A stretch of DNA of 64,000 nt from Bradyrhizobium sp. Ash2021 (GTDB lineage Bacteria > Pseudomonadota > Alphaproteobacteria > Rhizobiales > Xanthobacteraceae). Where the stretch lies: positions 124,001-188,000 of the forward strand of contig NZ_CP100605.1 in assembly GCF_031202265.1 (NCBI RefSeq). The letters run 5' to 3'. Shown here piece after piece: positions 44,137-53,540 of this stretch (positions within the stretch are counted from its first letter, which is position 1; each line of letters starts with the position of its first letter). Under the pieces are notes generated by a model. The model saw only the letters and a list, made by a program, of their open reading frames with translations, ran no database searches and was not told where the DNA came from. The position numbers were made by a program, and so were the translations under genes.

Positions 44137-44185
44137 GGTTGCCCATGGATTCAGAAAACCTCACAAAAGGCAACTGTATTGCTAA

Positions 44186-44781
44186 GACCAAAGAAAGCGA
44201 ACCCCTATCCATAATATTACCTCCGTGAAAGTCGAGCCATAATCGGCTCGCTCCAAGTATTCGGAAGGATGGGTGCCATTGTTACACCTATCACCGCTTT
44301 TTGTTCATCATTTTGAGCAATCTTATCCTTCAGTAACACATCCGTTATCAGACTTGGAATCGCATTTGGCACGTGCGTAACGCGGCGTCCGAAGAAACGC
44401 GAATGTATCCTGCGCGCCTACCTATCGCGGACCGGCACAGCTCCGCGAAAATATGAGCGGTGTCATCGAAGGATTCACGATCTGGTGATGACTTAAGCTG
44501 CGGCTATGCAGTGAGGCCGGGAGTTCGAGACGGTCGCCCACCGCATCGCGGCGCGATACGCATGATTGACTAAAGCAGCAATGACGGGTGACTTTCGCAC
44601 CCGGAGTGTTTCGCGCCAGGGCTGCGTGCAGGCTTGTGCGACAGAATTTCGACAGGGCGACAGAATCATTCGTGACAACCACATTAGGTGAAGCTGCCTG
44701 CCATGCGGTCCGCGGTGATTGACAAGGCGCTGCAACGATTTGTATCGGGCAACTAGTCAGACGCCCAGTGGAGGAATTGTT
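44186..44781. other. No supported gene
   Basis: About 600 bases between IS701 copy 2 and the metallo-hydrolase. Minus-strand frames here do not resemble known families. The promoter of the downstream gene should lie in the last 150 bases. Confidence 0.35.
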
Positions 44782-46335
44782 ATGAAGCGCGATTGGTTGC
44801 TTGCATTGGTTGTTGTTGCTGGGATTTCCACATCGCAAGCTGCGGTCGCGCAGACCGCGCCGCTCGATCTGATCAAACAGGCGGTCTCGGCCGTTGGCGG
44901 CACGGATGCGCTGCGCAACCTCAAACGCATCTCCATCAAGGCTAACGCCGAGCATCGCGAGCCGGAGCAGAGCTATGTGGCGGACGGTGAGCCGCGGTTG
45001 ACCGCCACGTCGAAGCTGACGATCAGCTGGGACCTCGAAAGTGCCTTGGCGCGGACCGAGTGGGATCGCAGTTTGGTCTATCCGTTTCCGGGCCCTGAAA
45101 AATACAGTGACGTCCTGACCGCAAAATCGGGATTCACCGCCACGGAGAAAGGCGAACGGCCAATGTCATCGATTCGGGTTGCTGCTGAGCGGCGTGAGCT
45201 CGAGCGCGCCTCGCCGACCTTGTTGCTGAAGGCGCTGGCGGCGCCGGAACGCCTCGGCGTATTGAAGGATCAGCCATTCGGTGCCGACAGCCTTCCTGCT
45301 GTGACGTTCGACGAAGGCTGGACCAAATTCATCATCCTGTTCGATCGCCAAACGCATCTGCCGGCGGCAATCCGAACCATCGACGACGACAATCTGCTCG
45401 GCGATGCCATTTACGATGTTGTCTTCACGGACTGGAAGCCGGTCGCGGGCGTGCAGATCGCGCATACCCAGACGCAGCGGCTGGCCGGCGTCGATGTCGG
45501 CAAGATCGTTTACACCGAGGTCGCACCAAATCCAACCCTAGCCGCCCAGACGTTCGAGCCCAGCGAGGCCGTGCGAAAGGATCTGAAACCGGCGGCGACC
45601 GCGAACGTTCCGTATCAATGGGTGCTGCGCCGCATCACGCTTGCCAGGTTCATCGACAGCGATGCCATCAACTACGACGCAGCGAGCGTCCCCGGATTGA
45701 AGTTGGTCGAGATCACTCCGAATGTGCAGCAGGTCCTTGGTGGAAGCCACAATAGCCTGATCGTTGCAACGCACGACTCCCTCGTCGTGTTCGACGCGCC
45801 AATCAATGAATGGCAGTCCCATTGGACAATCGCTGCCGCCAAGAAGAAATATCCGGGCAAGCCGGTCAAATATCTTTTCCTCACGCACCAGCACAACGAC
45901 CACACTGGCGGCGTCCGGACCTACGTCGCCGAAGGTGCTACCGTCATCGTGGGCTCTCCGAACAAGGCATATTTCGAAAAGGTGCTCGCGGCACCTCACA
46001 CCGTCAACCCCGACGACCTGCAGAAAAATCCGAAGCCTGGCAGCATCATTGAAGTCGCGGATCAGATGACGTTGGGCAAGGGCGACGATGAAATTCGCTT
46101 TTACAGGATCGCCAACCCGCACGCAGAAGGCATGATGATCGGCTATGCCGTCCACGACAATGTCGTGTGGGTCACTGATCTTTATTCGCCGACCCGCGAC
46201 AAGGCCAAAAGCCAGGGGGTAATCGCGTTTGGCCAAGCTCTCAAGAAATATAACATCAAACCCTTCATGATTGCAGGTGGCCATGGCGCAATGGCGCCGC
46301 CCGCCGAACTTGAAGGAATCATGAGCAAGAATTGA
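44782..46335 (+). CDS. Exported metallo-beta-lactamase-fold hydrolase
   Basis: 517 residues from ATG 44782 behind GAGGAATTG. The signal peptide is MKRDWLLALVVVAGISTSQA. The N-terminal half (residues 25-290) is an uncharacterised beta-rich domain; the C-terminal half is the metallo-beta-lactamase fold with the metal motif THQHNDHTGG near residue 369 and further ligands in NPHAEGMMIG and AGGHGAM. Such periplasmic proteins include lactamase, quinoprotein-relay and sulfatase relatives; the substrate is not predictable. It is one of the few long intact genes in this part. Confidence 0.9.
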   Translation: MKRDWLLALVVVAGISTSQAAVAQTAPLDLIKQAVSAVGGTDALRNLKRISIKANAEHREPEQSYVADGEPRLTATSKLTISWDLESALARTEWDRSLVYPFPGPEKYSDVLTAKSGFTATEKGERPMSSIRVAAERRELERASPTLLLKALAAPERLGVLKDQPFGADSLPAVTFDEGWTKFIILFDRQTHLPAAIRTIDDDNLLGDAIYDVVFTDWKPVAGVQIAHTQTQRLAGVDVGKIVYTEVAPNPTLAAQTFEPSEAVRKDLKPAATANVPYQWVLRRITLARFIDSDAINYDAASVPGLKLVEITPNVQQVLGGSHNSLIVATHDSLVVFDAPINEWQSHWTIAAAKKKYPGKPVKYLFLTHQHNDHTGGVRTYVAEGATVIVGSPNKAYFEKVLAAPHTVNPDDLQKNPKPGSIIEVADQMTLGKGDDEIRFYRIANPHAEGMMIGYAVHDNVVWVTDLYSPTRDKAKSQGVIAFGQALKKYNIKPFMIAGGHGAMAPPAELEGIMSKN

Positions 46336-46394
46336 CGATGCAGACGAGCGCTTCTTTGGCAGGTTTCTTCGCGTTGGGACGTGAGGATTGGTCT

Positions 46395-46615
46395 TCAGCA
46401 GTGGGAGCATCGCGGAGGTAGCGGCCGAAGGATGAGAATGGAGATGGCGTGGCGCACGGCCGGCAGGCTTGGCTGAGGTGGAGGCCCGTCGATTCTTTTT
46501 TCCGCCCTGCTCTGGCGATGCGGCGGTGCTGCACGAAGGAGTATGCAATCATCGTCACGAGGGCGTGACGGTGAAGGCCGTGCCAAGACCGTCCCCAGCG
46601 GAGTCGTTCCAGCGG
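46395..46615 (-). pseudogene. IS701-like transposase, C-terminal remnant
   Basis: The minus strand gives RSWHGLHRHALVTMIAYSFV and QHRRIARAGRKK, matching the RSW-x-G-x-HRH block and downstream helix of IS701-type transposases. Then, in the next frame, RIDGPPPQPSLPAVRHAISI appears. It is a frameshifted tail only, distinct from the two full copies. Confidence 0.7.
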
Positions 46616-47172
46616 TGATCATTCCGCTCGCCGTCTCGGGATCAACATAATTGTAGAGCAATCGGTCTGGAAATATCGAATTGTTTATTACGATGACTTG
46701 ATTATCAAAATCGGGGATTCTCGGCGTGAGCATAGTTTTGGTGGTAGCGCAAAAGGATATCCAAGCGTGAGTATTCAGGAAGTTTGTGGCAATGCAGCGG
46801 TTTCTTCAGCTCAGTCGGCGCGTAGCCCGCTTTGAGTATACGGAGCAAGCTCCAAATTGTTACATGTGACAGAGACATAAGTACGAAGTGTCCCGGCCAT
46901 CATGCAAGGGCCACGGTTTCTCCATGACCTCCAGAACCCGTAAGCAGCTGTCGGCGACAGTTGGTGGCCACCGGGGCCTCGCTCGCTCGAAGCAGAAGAG
47001 GAAGGCGTAGTCAGCGTCCAGTCGATCATTGAGATTCTGCAATCTAGATGGTTCTGACGTGTAACTAAAGCCAATCGGTTGCGTAATTCATTTTGATGCG
47101 AGTCTGTCGGCCGGCGATCGTGTCGCTAGTTACAGCCCATGCATCTTTGTAACAACTCGTTGGAGGAATTCC
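46616..47172. other. No supported gene
   Basis: Frames here have no starts or composition that support a gene. The last 100 bases should hold the promoter of the bufferin gene. Confidence 0.35.
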
Positions 47173-47433
47173 ATGAAGATCACTTCGAAGTCTGGTGCTA
47201 CAATTGCGGCGGCAGCCGCCACCCTGTTCCTTGCCGGCGCGACCATGACAACGACGGTTGCGTATGCAGCCGGTGAAGGTCACTGCGTCGGTGCGAACGC
47301 CTGCAAAGGCCAGAGCGCCTGCAAGGGCGGCAATCACTCCTGCAAGGGCCTGAACGCCTGCAAGGGTCAGGGATTCTCGGAATTGACCAAGGCAAAGTGC
47401 GTCGCGGCCAAGGGCAAATTCGAACCGGCCTGA
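47173..47433 (+). CDS. bufA2: BufA2-type periplasmic bufferin metallophore precursor
   Basis: 86 residues, ATG 47173 after GGAGGAATTCC. A signal peptide (ATIAAAAATLFLAGATMTTT, cleaved near AYA) precedes a Cys-rich core with GHCVGANACKGQSACKGGNH and SCKGLNACKGQG, that is five regularly spaced Cys, mostly in ACKG repeats, plus one more in KAKCVAAKG. Bufferins are ribosomally made peptides whose cysteines are modified by the MNIO enzyme BufB with BufC to bind copper. Neither bufB nor bufC is next to it; a convergent thioredoxin-like gene follows instead. Confidence 0.8.
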   Translation: MKITSKSGATIAAAAATLFLAGATMTTTVAYAAGEGHCVGANACKGQSACKGGNHSCKGLNACKGQGFSELTKAKCVAAKGKFEPA

Positions 47434-47546
47434 CCCCGCCGCATCCGGAAGTCAGGGCCTGGCTTTTGCTGGGCCCTGCGCCGGCCTCGGCATCCCGACT
47501 ACTGGCCAGTTTGCCCAAAGCCGCACGAGAGCCGCCCGAACGACAT

Positions 47547-49271
47547 TCAAAGTTTGCGTGCGCGCTTGAGGCTATCGAGCTGTGCAGCGATCGCACCGGG
47601 CTCAGTGACCGGATACGAGCAGAACGTGCTCGTGCACGCGAAGGCGGCGGGACCGTCGGGGTAATCAGGGTAGTCGACGTCGATATTGGCCAGCTTGCCT
47701 TGGCGCTTGTCCCACCACTCCGCGCGCTTGTTGACGAGCGGGTAAGCCAGCGCTGCTGTGTAGAGCGCGGAGCGTGGATCATCCTTGGCGCCGACGATGG
47801 TGACATGCACCGGCTCATTGCGCAGTTCGTCTTCGGCCAGCAACACATCCGGCAGGAAACCGAACGCGTCGAGGATCGGTGGCGAGGTCAGGTAGCCCAT
47901 GCCAGCTTCGGCAATCTCGCGATAGCGACGCTTGCCGGTGTAGGACGACAACAGGCTGAACATCCTGACCGCCGTGACATTGTCCTCCCGCTGTTTGATC
48001 GGTTTGACCAACTGCTGCGCCTCCGGCGACGCCGAGGCGATGAACCCGCCCGTCGCGGAATCGACGAAGGTCTTCGCGATGAAATCGGCAGTGGCACGTG
48101 CCTGGTCCAGCCATGCGCGCTCGCCGGTTGAGCGGTGCAGCGCGAGCAAGGCCTTCGCCATCTCGACGTTATCGGCCAGATAAGGACCACCCTTGTCCTG
48201 TTCGGCGTGCCGGAAGCCGCCGTCGTTGGACGGAGCCCGTTTGGCCAACGCCCAGCGCGCACCGGCCACCGCAAGCTCGCGCGCCTCCACGATGCCCGTG
48301 GCATCGTAATAGGCCAGCAACCCCGACACGGCCTGTGCGGTCTCACGGGTATATTGCCGTTTGTCGACGCCGGGCTCGCCTTCGCTCAGTCCCATCGAGG
48401 CGTAGAAGCCGCCGCCGGGTGCCGCCATCGTGTTCTTAAGAAAACCGTAGATCCGATCCGCAGCTTGCCGATAGGCTGGATCGCCGAACATGACAGCGGC
48501 CCGCGCAAACGCTGTCAGCGCGGCCTCCTGCGCGAACATCGGAAACTCACGAGCCGGCTCCGACCAGTCGGGCTTCAGATTGACCTGGTTCATGCCACCC
48601 GTTCCCTTGTCGATCATGGTGTCAGCCATCAAGGTCAGGACTTTCCGGATACGCGCTTCGTTCGTCCGGTCGCCCTGCCGTGCCCGCTGCAAGGCCCAGA
48701 CCAGCATCGGACCGTCCACGAACTTGGATTTGCTCCAGCCGCCATACTCCTTGTTCCACGCACCATCGACGAAGCTGAGGATCTCATTGCGTTGCGCATC
48801 AGACAAACCCGTCGCCAGCGTGCGCCCGCGTTCTGGTCCGCTATCACCATAGTCCACCGGGGTGGGATCCTTGATCGTGTCGGTCAGCACCGGAATGAAA
48901 AACTGCGCAGAATAGAAACCACGTAGTTTGGCGATCTCCTTGCCATCTGGACCAAAGATGATGGTGGCGGGCCAGCCCCAGCGTTCATATCGCTGGGAAA
49001 TATCCGGACGGCTATCCTGATCGACATAAACGGGGATGAAATGATCCTTGAGGACGGCGCGAACTTCAGGTTTCGACCAAGTTTCCTCGTTCATGACATG
49101 GCACCACTTGCACCACCAGGATTGCAGCGAGACAACAACGAATTTGTGCTCGCGAGCCGCGCGCGCAAACGTAGCCTCGCTCCATTCGCTCCAGAAGCCA
49201 TCACTGATTGGCGCTGCGTGGGCGCCCATGGCAAACAGCAATGCCAGAAGCAGAACTCCGATGCGGATCAT
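47547..49271 (-). CDS. Exported DUF255 thioredoxin-domain protein
   Basis: 574 residues from ATG 49271 behind AGGAG. A signal peptide (MIRIGVLLLALLFAMGAHAA) leads to a thioredoxin fold with the redox motif WWCKWCHVMNEETW near residue 52, then VYVDQDSRPDISQRY and WPATIIFGPDGKEIAKLRGF. The C-terminal 400 residues form an alpha/alpha-barrel (DNVEMAKALLALHRSTGERA) as in YyaL/SPATA20 relatives. It is exported, so a periplasmic redox role is likely. It lies 56 bases downstream of an NrsF remnant and converges with the bufferin gene, which points to metal or thiol stress. Confidence 0.88.
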   Translation of the reverse strand: MIRIGVLLLALLFAMGAHAAPISDGFWSEWSEATFARAAREHKFVVVSLQSWWCKWCHVMNEETWSKPEVRAVLKDHFIPVYVDQDSRPDISQRYERWGWPATIIFGPDGKEIAKLRGFYSAQFFIPVLTDTIKDPTPVDYGDSGPERGRTLATGLSDAQRNEILSFVDGAWNKEYGGWSKSKFVDGPMLVWALQRARQGDRTNEARIRKVLTLMADTMIDKGTGGMNQVNLKPDWSEPAREFPMFAQEAALTAFARAAVMFGDPAYRQAADRIYGFLKNTMAAPGGGFYASMGLSEGEPGVDKRQYTRETAQAVSGLLAYYDATGIVEARELAVAGARWALAKRAPSNDGGFRHAEQDKGGPYLADNVEMAKALLALHRSTGERAWLDQARATADFIAKTFVDSATGGFIASASPEAQQLVKPIKQREDNVTAVRMFSLLSSYTGKRRYREIAEAGMGYLTSPPILDAFGFLPDVLLAEDELRNEPVHVTIVGAKDDPRSALYTAALAYPLVNKRAEWWDKRQGKLANIDVDYPDYPDGPAAFACTSTFCSYPVTEPGAIAAQLDSLKRARKL

Positions 49272-49327
49272 TTTCGTATTCTCCTGGCCACGATTGATAC
49301 CCGCCTGTTTATGCGAAAATTTGTAAT

Positions 49328-49560
49328 TCAAAATCGCAGCAGCTTTTTTCCCGCCAGTGCGCCGATCGCGGTCACCGCTGCAATCGCTATCGAGTACCAG
49401 GTAGCGACGAACAGCGGCGAGTCGTCGATGCATTGGGAGGCATACAGCGTGGCGGCGAATCCCGCCGACAGCAATCCGGCAAACGCACCGGCGAGGGCCG
49501 GCCGGCCGGGCGCGCCGTGGCGCAACGCAATCAGGGCGGCGATTTGATATGGTTGCTTCA
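49328..49560 (-). pseudogene. NrsF (DUF1109) anti-sigma factor, C-terminal fragment
   Basis: The minus strand reads ALAGAFAGLLSAGFAATLYA, then SQCIDDSPLFVATWYSIAIA and AIGALAGKKLLRF. The CxDDSPLFVATWY block and last two membrane helices are typical of NrsF, the membrane anti-sigma factor of SigF-type ECF sigma factors. The first four helices are missing, and a TetR fragment begins just upstream on the other strand. Confidence 0.75.
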
Positions 49561-49599
49561 ACTTTGGTCCTCCTTGCACTTTCAATCGGAGCTAACCCT

Positions 49600-49828
49600 T
49601 TGGCCCGCCCGCGAGCTTTCGACGAGGAGCAGGCTGTCGACGCCGCCATCGCGTGCTTCTGGCGGCGTGGGCTTGAAGCAACGTCGGTGCGCGATCTGGC
49701 GGCAGCAATGGGGATCAACGGACCGAGCCTCTATAATGCGTTCGGCGATAAACGCGCGCTCTTCATCCGGGCCCTCGGACGGTATGCGGAACTTTGGATG
49801 CGGGAACGCATTGAGCGCCTGGAAAGTA
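49600..49828 (+). pseudogene. TetR-family regulator, N-terminal fragment
   Basis: Starts at TTG 49600 with ARPRAFDEEQAVDAAIACFW and the helix-turn-helix TSVRDLAAAMGINGPSLYNA with FGDKRALF. After about 75 residues (RERIERLES) the sequence changes to a LysR effector domain in another frame. The ligand-binding domain is missing. Confidence 0.85.
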
Positions 49829-50455
49829 GGCATTGCGCCGACGGCTCCGTTTCATCCCTTTGTGCCACGGGTTATTCGCGCCTTTCGGGAAGCCTTTCCG
49901 TTGGTGTCGCTCACCCTGGAGGAGGGACTCAGCAACGAGGTGCGTGAGCGATTCTCCCATGACCAGATGGACGTCGCGTTTGTCAGGACGTCCACTATCC
50001 ATGCGGACAACCTTGTGGTTAGTCCGCTGCTGGAGGAGCCTATGGTCGTGGCTTTGCCTAGCCTCCACGCGATGGCACAGGGCAAGCGCGACACGGCGCT
50101 TCCGTTGAAGCGCCTGGCTGGCGATTCTTTCATTCTCTTTGGGCCGCCGGGGACGGGCATCTACGATGAAACCGTAGCGGCATGCCGAGCTGCCGGCTTT
50201 AGTCCTCACATCGGCCAGCAAGCCCCTCGCATCACGTCCACACTCGGCCTGGTCGCCGCCGGGCTGGGCATAGCGCTCGTGCCGGAGTCGGTGCAGAGCA
50301 TGAGCATGGACGGCGTGGTCTATCGTCGACTGAAAGGCGCCGCTCAACCAAAGGCTGTTCTGGGTCTGGTATCGCGACGGGGCGACCCATCCGCGGTCGT
50401 TCGGCAGTTCCTAAACCTTGTCAAGCGAGCTGCGAAGGTTCACCCAAGTGACTGA
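49826..50455 (+). pseudogene. LysR-family regulator, effector domain without DNA-binding part
   Basis: The frame gives KVGIAPTAPFHPFVPRVIRA, then FREAFPLVSLTLEEGLSNEV and VAFVRTSTIHADNLVVSPLL and LGLVAAGLGIALVPESVQSM. This is a nearly complete LysR substrate-binding domain. The N-terminal winged helix is replaced by the out-of-frame TetR fragment, so no DNA-binding regulator can be made. Confidence 0.85.
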
Positions 50456-50984
50456 TGGGACGCCAAGGTTGCACGTCCGGCTTGGGGTCATTCGCGACGG
50501 ATCGAGCACGTGTGCGACGAGTCCGCTTCACCCTCCGATCGCTACGATTCCGGCGCGCATGCTGGCCATGATGATATCCGACTCCTCGGCCTGATCAGCA
50601 TCACCGCCGACACCAACATGGTGCTGGTCGCGGGGACGACGCTGAGCGGCTTTGTGATAATTTGGCGAACGAGCGATCCTGGCACGTCTCAAGGGCGTAA
50701 AGTCGGCGGCGTTTGGCGTCGATAGCGTATCCCGAAGTGGCGCGCCCGAAGAGATTAGAAGTAATCCCGTAAAGCGCTGTAAATACAACACTTTCCTTGC
50801 ACGATTTGGTGCGGGGCACAGATCGAGGGACAAAGTTATTTTTTTACGCTGGGGACTGATCGGGCCAGCGCTAGGCTCATGTTTCGACCCGGCCCGCCGC
50901 CTGCCCATTCGTTATTCCGCCGACCCCGACACATCGGTTATCCAACCCGGCCGACGCACCAGCGGCCCCTCGAAAATCCGCATC
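50456..50984. other. No supported gene
   Basis: Frames on both strands here are short and without family resemblance. Confidence 0.35.
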
Positions 50985-51096
50985 CACCCGCCTACCCTTC
51001 CGCCATTCCAGCCCTGCATTCCGACCCGCGCGACCAAGGTTCCGGGACGGTCCCGACTGGCTTCACGAGATCAATCACGACGGCTACCTGTGAATG
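50985..51096 (+). pseudogene. Possible ATP-dependent DNA ligase remnant
   Basis: One frame reads FQPCIPTRATKVP, the next RDGPDWLHEINHDGYL and then a stop. This resembles the nucleotidyl-transfer start of LigC/LigD-type ligases (P-x-LPTRA, then HEIKHDGYR), with Asn where the catalytic Lys is expected. Only about 35 residues remain. Confidence 0.45.
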
Positions 51097-51248
51097 CTGA
51101 TCGAACTTTGACCCCTCAATCGTCGCACGCGCGAATCTAAAGCCTTGATTTTATTGAAGAGGTAACAGAGACCCCCGCGCCGATCGGCGTCCAAACCCTG
51201 CGCCGAAAGACATACAGCGTCCGTAATGCATCATGGATCGTCCGGAAT

Positions 51249-52018
51249 ATGGAACCGCTCGCCGACGTGATAACGCTGCTTCGTCCGCGCGCGGTCGGAA
51301 CGAAGGTTTTCCAAGGGGCGGGACGTTGGGCCGTGCGCCGCTCGCGAATGGATTTTGCCGGCTTTGGGCTCGTGCTGATCGGCGAATGCTGGCTCGCGGC
51401 GGATGGCCATCAACCCGTACATCTCGTCAAAGGCGATTTCGTCCTCGTGCCTGCCAACCCAGGCTTCACGATCGCCAGCGACCTTGCAAGCGAAGTCGTC
51501 TCAATCGACGCGCAACGGCCGATGGAGTGTCGGGCCAGCGGGGGTCGGTACGGCGATCCCGACCTCGAACCTGAGTTCAAACAGCTCGGTGGTTATTTCG
51601 AATTGGACCCCACCAACCGCAGCCTGCTCGGCGGCCTGCTGCCGGCCCTTGTCCATATCCAGGCCTCCGATCCCGCTGCGGGACGGCTTAGGCGCACGAT
51701 AGACTCGATCGTCGAGGAGGCGCTCGCCGACCGGCCAGGCCGCGATCTCGTCGTCGATCGTCTTATCGAGGTTCTGCTCGTGGAGGCGCTGCGGTTCGGC
51801 TCCGAAGGCGTGGACGCGATCGGACAACCAGGCCTTCTCGCGGGGCTCGCTGATCCGCTTCTCGCCCGTGCCCTGAGGCGACTCCACGGAGACGTGCGCC
51901 TCCCTTGGAGGTCGTTGCGGCCGCGATCGGCTATCAATCGGCAAGCGCCTTCAGCACCGCCTTTCGCCGAGAGGTCGGCAGTCCGCCCAGTCACTTCGCT
52001 CGCACCACAGTCGGTTGA
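51249..52018 (+). pseudogene. AraC-family regulator with part of its DNA-binding domain deleted
   Basis: The N-terminal cupin-like domain is complete (MEPLADVITLLRPRAVGTKV, SRMDFAGFGLVLIGECWLAA, DPLLARALRRLHGDVRLP). The first helix-turn-helix should follow but is missing. The second appears directly in another frame: EVVAAAIGYQSASAFSTAFR with REVGSPPSHFARTTVG and a stop at 52018. An internal deletion of roughly 40 codons plus a frame change therefore inactivates the protein. The open frame continues to 52076 through non-family sequence. Confidence 0.8.
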
Positions 52019-52072
52019 CCGTCAGCCAGCCGCAACGCTCAACCAGTTCGGGGGCATCGGAGCCTGCGGCCT

Positions 52073-52792
52073 TTAGTGCGCAATTGCCGTCGGCCGCAAG
52101 GTGCCGAGGTTCCGCACCACGGTCTCATCGGTCAATTTCAGCATCCGGTACATTTGAGCGATTGCAGTGTCGGTGCCGCGGAACGTAACGAGCCCTCGCG
52201 CGAGAGCCTCCTCGAGACGGGAATATCCCGTCCAGACCTTCGTAAAGGCGCCCAGGTCGGCCTCGATCACGACATCGAGAGTCTGCCCGGGATCCTTCAG
52301 GCACACCTCGATCTCGTCTTGCCGGATCAGCAGCCACCAATGGCGCGGATTGCGGCTGCTCTTGGGGATGCCCCTGAAATCGAAGCGCACAACAAATTCC
52401 TGCGCCGTGATATCTTCGCGATCGATGTGCTGGCGTATCCCCCATATCAGCAGCTTCGAATCTAGATCGCCGGGACCGATCAGCCCCTGTCCCCATTTGA
52501 GCCCCCATTCGCCCATCATCTCGATCATCGGCCGAAACGCCTCTCCGGCTGCCGTCAGCGCATAGATGTGGCCTCGGCCCTTTTCCTTCGCATCGGGATG
52601 AACAACGCCGGCGACCGCCAATTCCTTCAGGCGTTGCGAAAGCATGGTTCTGGAGATCAGCGGAATGGCCGCCAGGAAGTCGCCATAGGATCTGGGGCTG
52701 TAACATAGCTCGCGGATGATCAGCGGCGACCATCGATCGCCGAAGATCTCGGCCGTCTTAGCGACGGGGCAAAACTGACCGTATCTGATCAT
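52073..52792 (-). CDS. HxlR-family transcriptional regulator with C-terminal SCP2-like domain
   Basis: From ATG 52792: MIRYGQFCPVAKTAEIFGDR, then the winged helix (WSPLIIRELCYSPRSYGDFL, MLSQRLKELAVAGVV and GRGHIYALTAAGE). FCPVAKTAEI is the family signature around a redox-sensitive Cys. The last 110 residues (VVRFDFRGIPKSSRNPRHWW onwards) form an extra domain as in larger HxlR members, possibly a sterol-carrier-like ligand domain. The gene is intact. Its end overlaps the end of the AraC frame, so the two are convergent. Confidence 0.88.
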   Translation of the reverse strand: MIRYGQFCPVAKTAEIFGDRWSPLIIRELCYSPRSYGDFLAAIPLISRTMLSQRLKELAVAGVVHPDAKEKGRGHIYALTAAGEAFRPMIEMMGEWGLKWGQGLIGPGDLDSKLLIWGIRQHIDREDITAQEFVVRFDFRGIPKSSRNPRHWWLLIRQDEIEVCLKDPGQTLDVVIEADLGAFTKVWTGYSRLEEALARGLVTFRGTDTAIAQMYRMLKLTDETVVRNLGTLRPTAIAH

Positions 52793-53093
52793 GAGTTCGA
52801 GCTCCCGGATGGGCCTCAAGCGACAAGTCTGTTTTCCGTACTAATTCCGGAAAACCGATCCGGGCCTTCGATGTGGAGTCGAAGCCTCGCACTTTCAAGC
52901 GAAATATGCGGTTTCCGATAGATCCGGACGGGGGGCCAGGAAGCTAAGTACGGAATACAAACTTGATTCCGAACCCGGGGCGACGATTTCTAGTCGTGTA
53001 TCGGGCAGCGATCGCTTGGAATGCTTCGATCAGTTTCGGCGAAATCTCCGCAGGCCCGTGTTGACTATCACGAGAAACAAAAAAGGCGCCCCC

Positions 53094-53501
53094 ATGAAAG
53101 CAAAGAACCCCGTCTTGTGGATCTCCGTTTGCGCTATCGCCCTGTTCGTAGGGCCGAATGTCACCCGGGCGCAAACCGCGGCCGAAGCTGACGTCGTAAC
53201 GACCATCTCTAATTTGGAAAATGACGGCGTCGAAGCCGATTTGGCCGGCGAGCCAGCCTTTTATCAGAAAGTTCTGGCCGAGGATTGGACCCGGGGCGAC
53301 AGCGATGGAACCTTTTACACCAAAGCCGAACTCTTGAAACTAATGGCCGACAAGAAGAACTTTAAGACAAACAGCGAGAAGCTCTCTGAACTTAGGGTGC
53401 GCGTGTACGGCAATACGGCTGTGGCAACCTACAAGGACACCTATGACATTCTGATCATGGGGGAACGTCGCGCGCACACTGAGCTGGCCCCGGTTGTCTG
53501 A
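53094..53501 (+). CDS. Exported SnoaL/DUF4440-like protein, possibly truncated
   Basis: From ATG 53094: a signal peptide (MKAKNPVLWISVCAIALFVG, cleaved near TRA) then an NTF2-like fold: DVVTTISNLENDGVEADLAG, FYQKVLAEDWTRGDSDGTFY and LRVRVYGNTAVATYKDTYDI. The family normally has a final beta-strand pair (roughly 25 more residues) after GERRA-x-T. Here the frame turns to ELAPVV and stops just before an IS3 element, so the end may have been lost. It belongs to a broad fold without fixed activity. Confidence 0.7.
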   Translation: MKAKNPVLWISVCAIALFVGPNVTRAQTAAEADVVTTISNLENDGVEADLAGEPAFYQKVLAEDWTRGDSDGTFYTKAELLKLMADKKNFKTNSEKLSELRVRVYGNTAVATYKDTYDILIMGERRAHTELAPVV

Positions 53502-53540
53502 ACAAAAATTCCGCGTCGATAAGTGGAGCCTCTGCCGAGG

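Larger units (their letters stand above)
42750..44181 (-). mobile_element. IS701-family element, copy 2, complete
   Basis: 1432 bp with ends CATTACAGTTGCC and CAATACAGTTGCC, flanked by CTAA at 42746-42749 and 44182-44185 (a YTAR duplication). It is in the opposite orientation to copy 1. Confidence 0.9.

Noticed and set aside
45538..46548. 336-codon minus-strand frame opposite the metallo-hydrolase
   Set aside because: Antisense shadow; the plus-strand gene has a signal peptide, metal motif and ribosome binding site.
48135..48926. 263-codon plus-strand frame opposite the DUF255 gene
   Set aside because: Antisense shadow of a well-supported gene.
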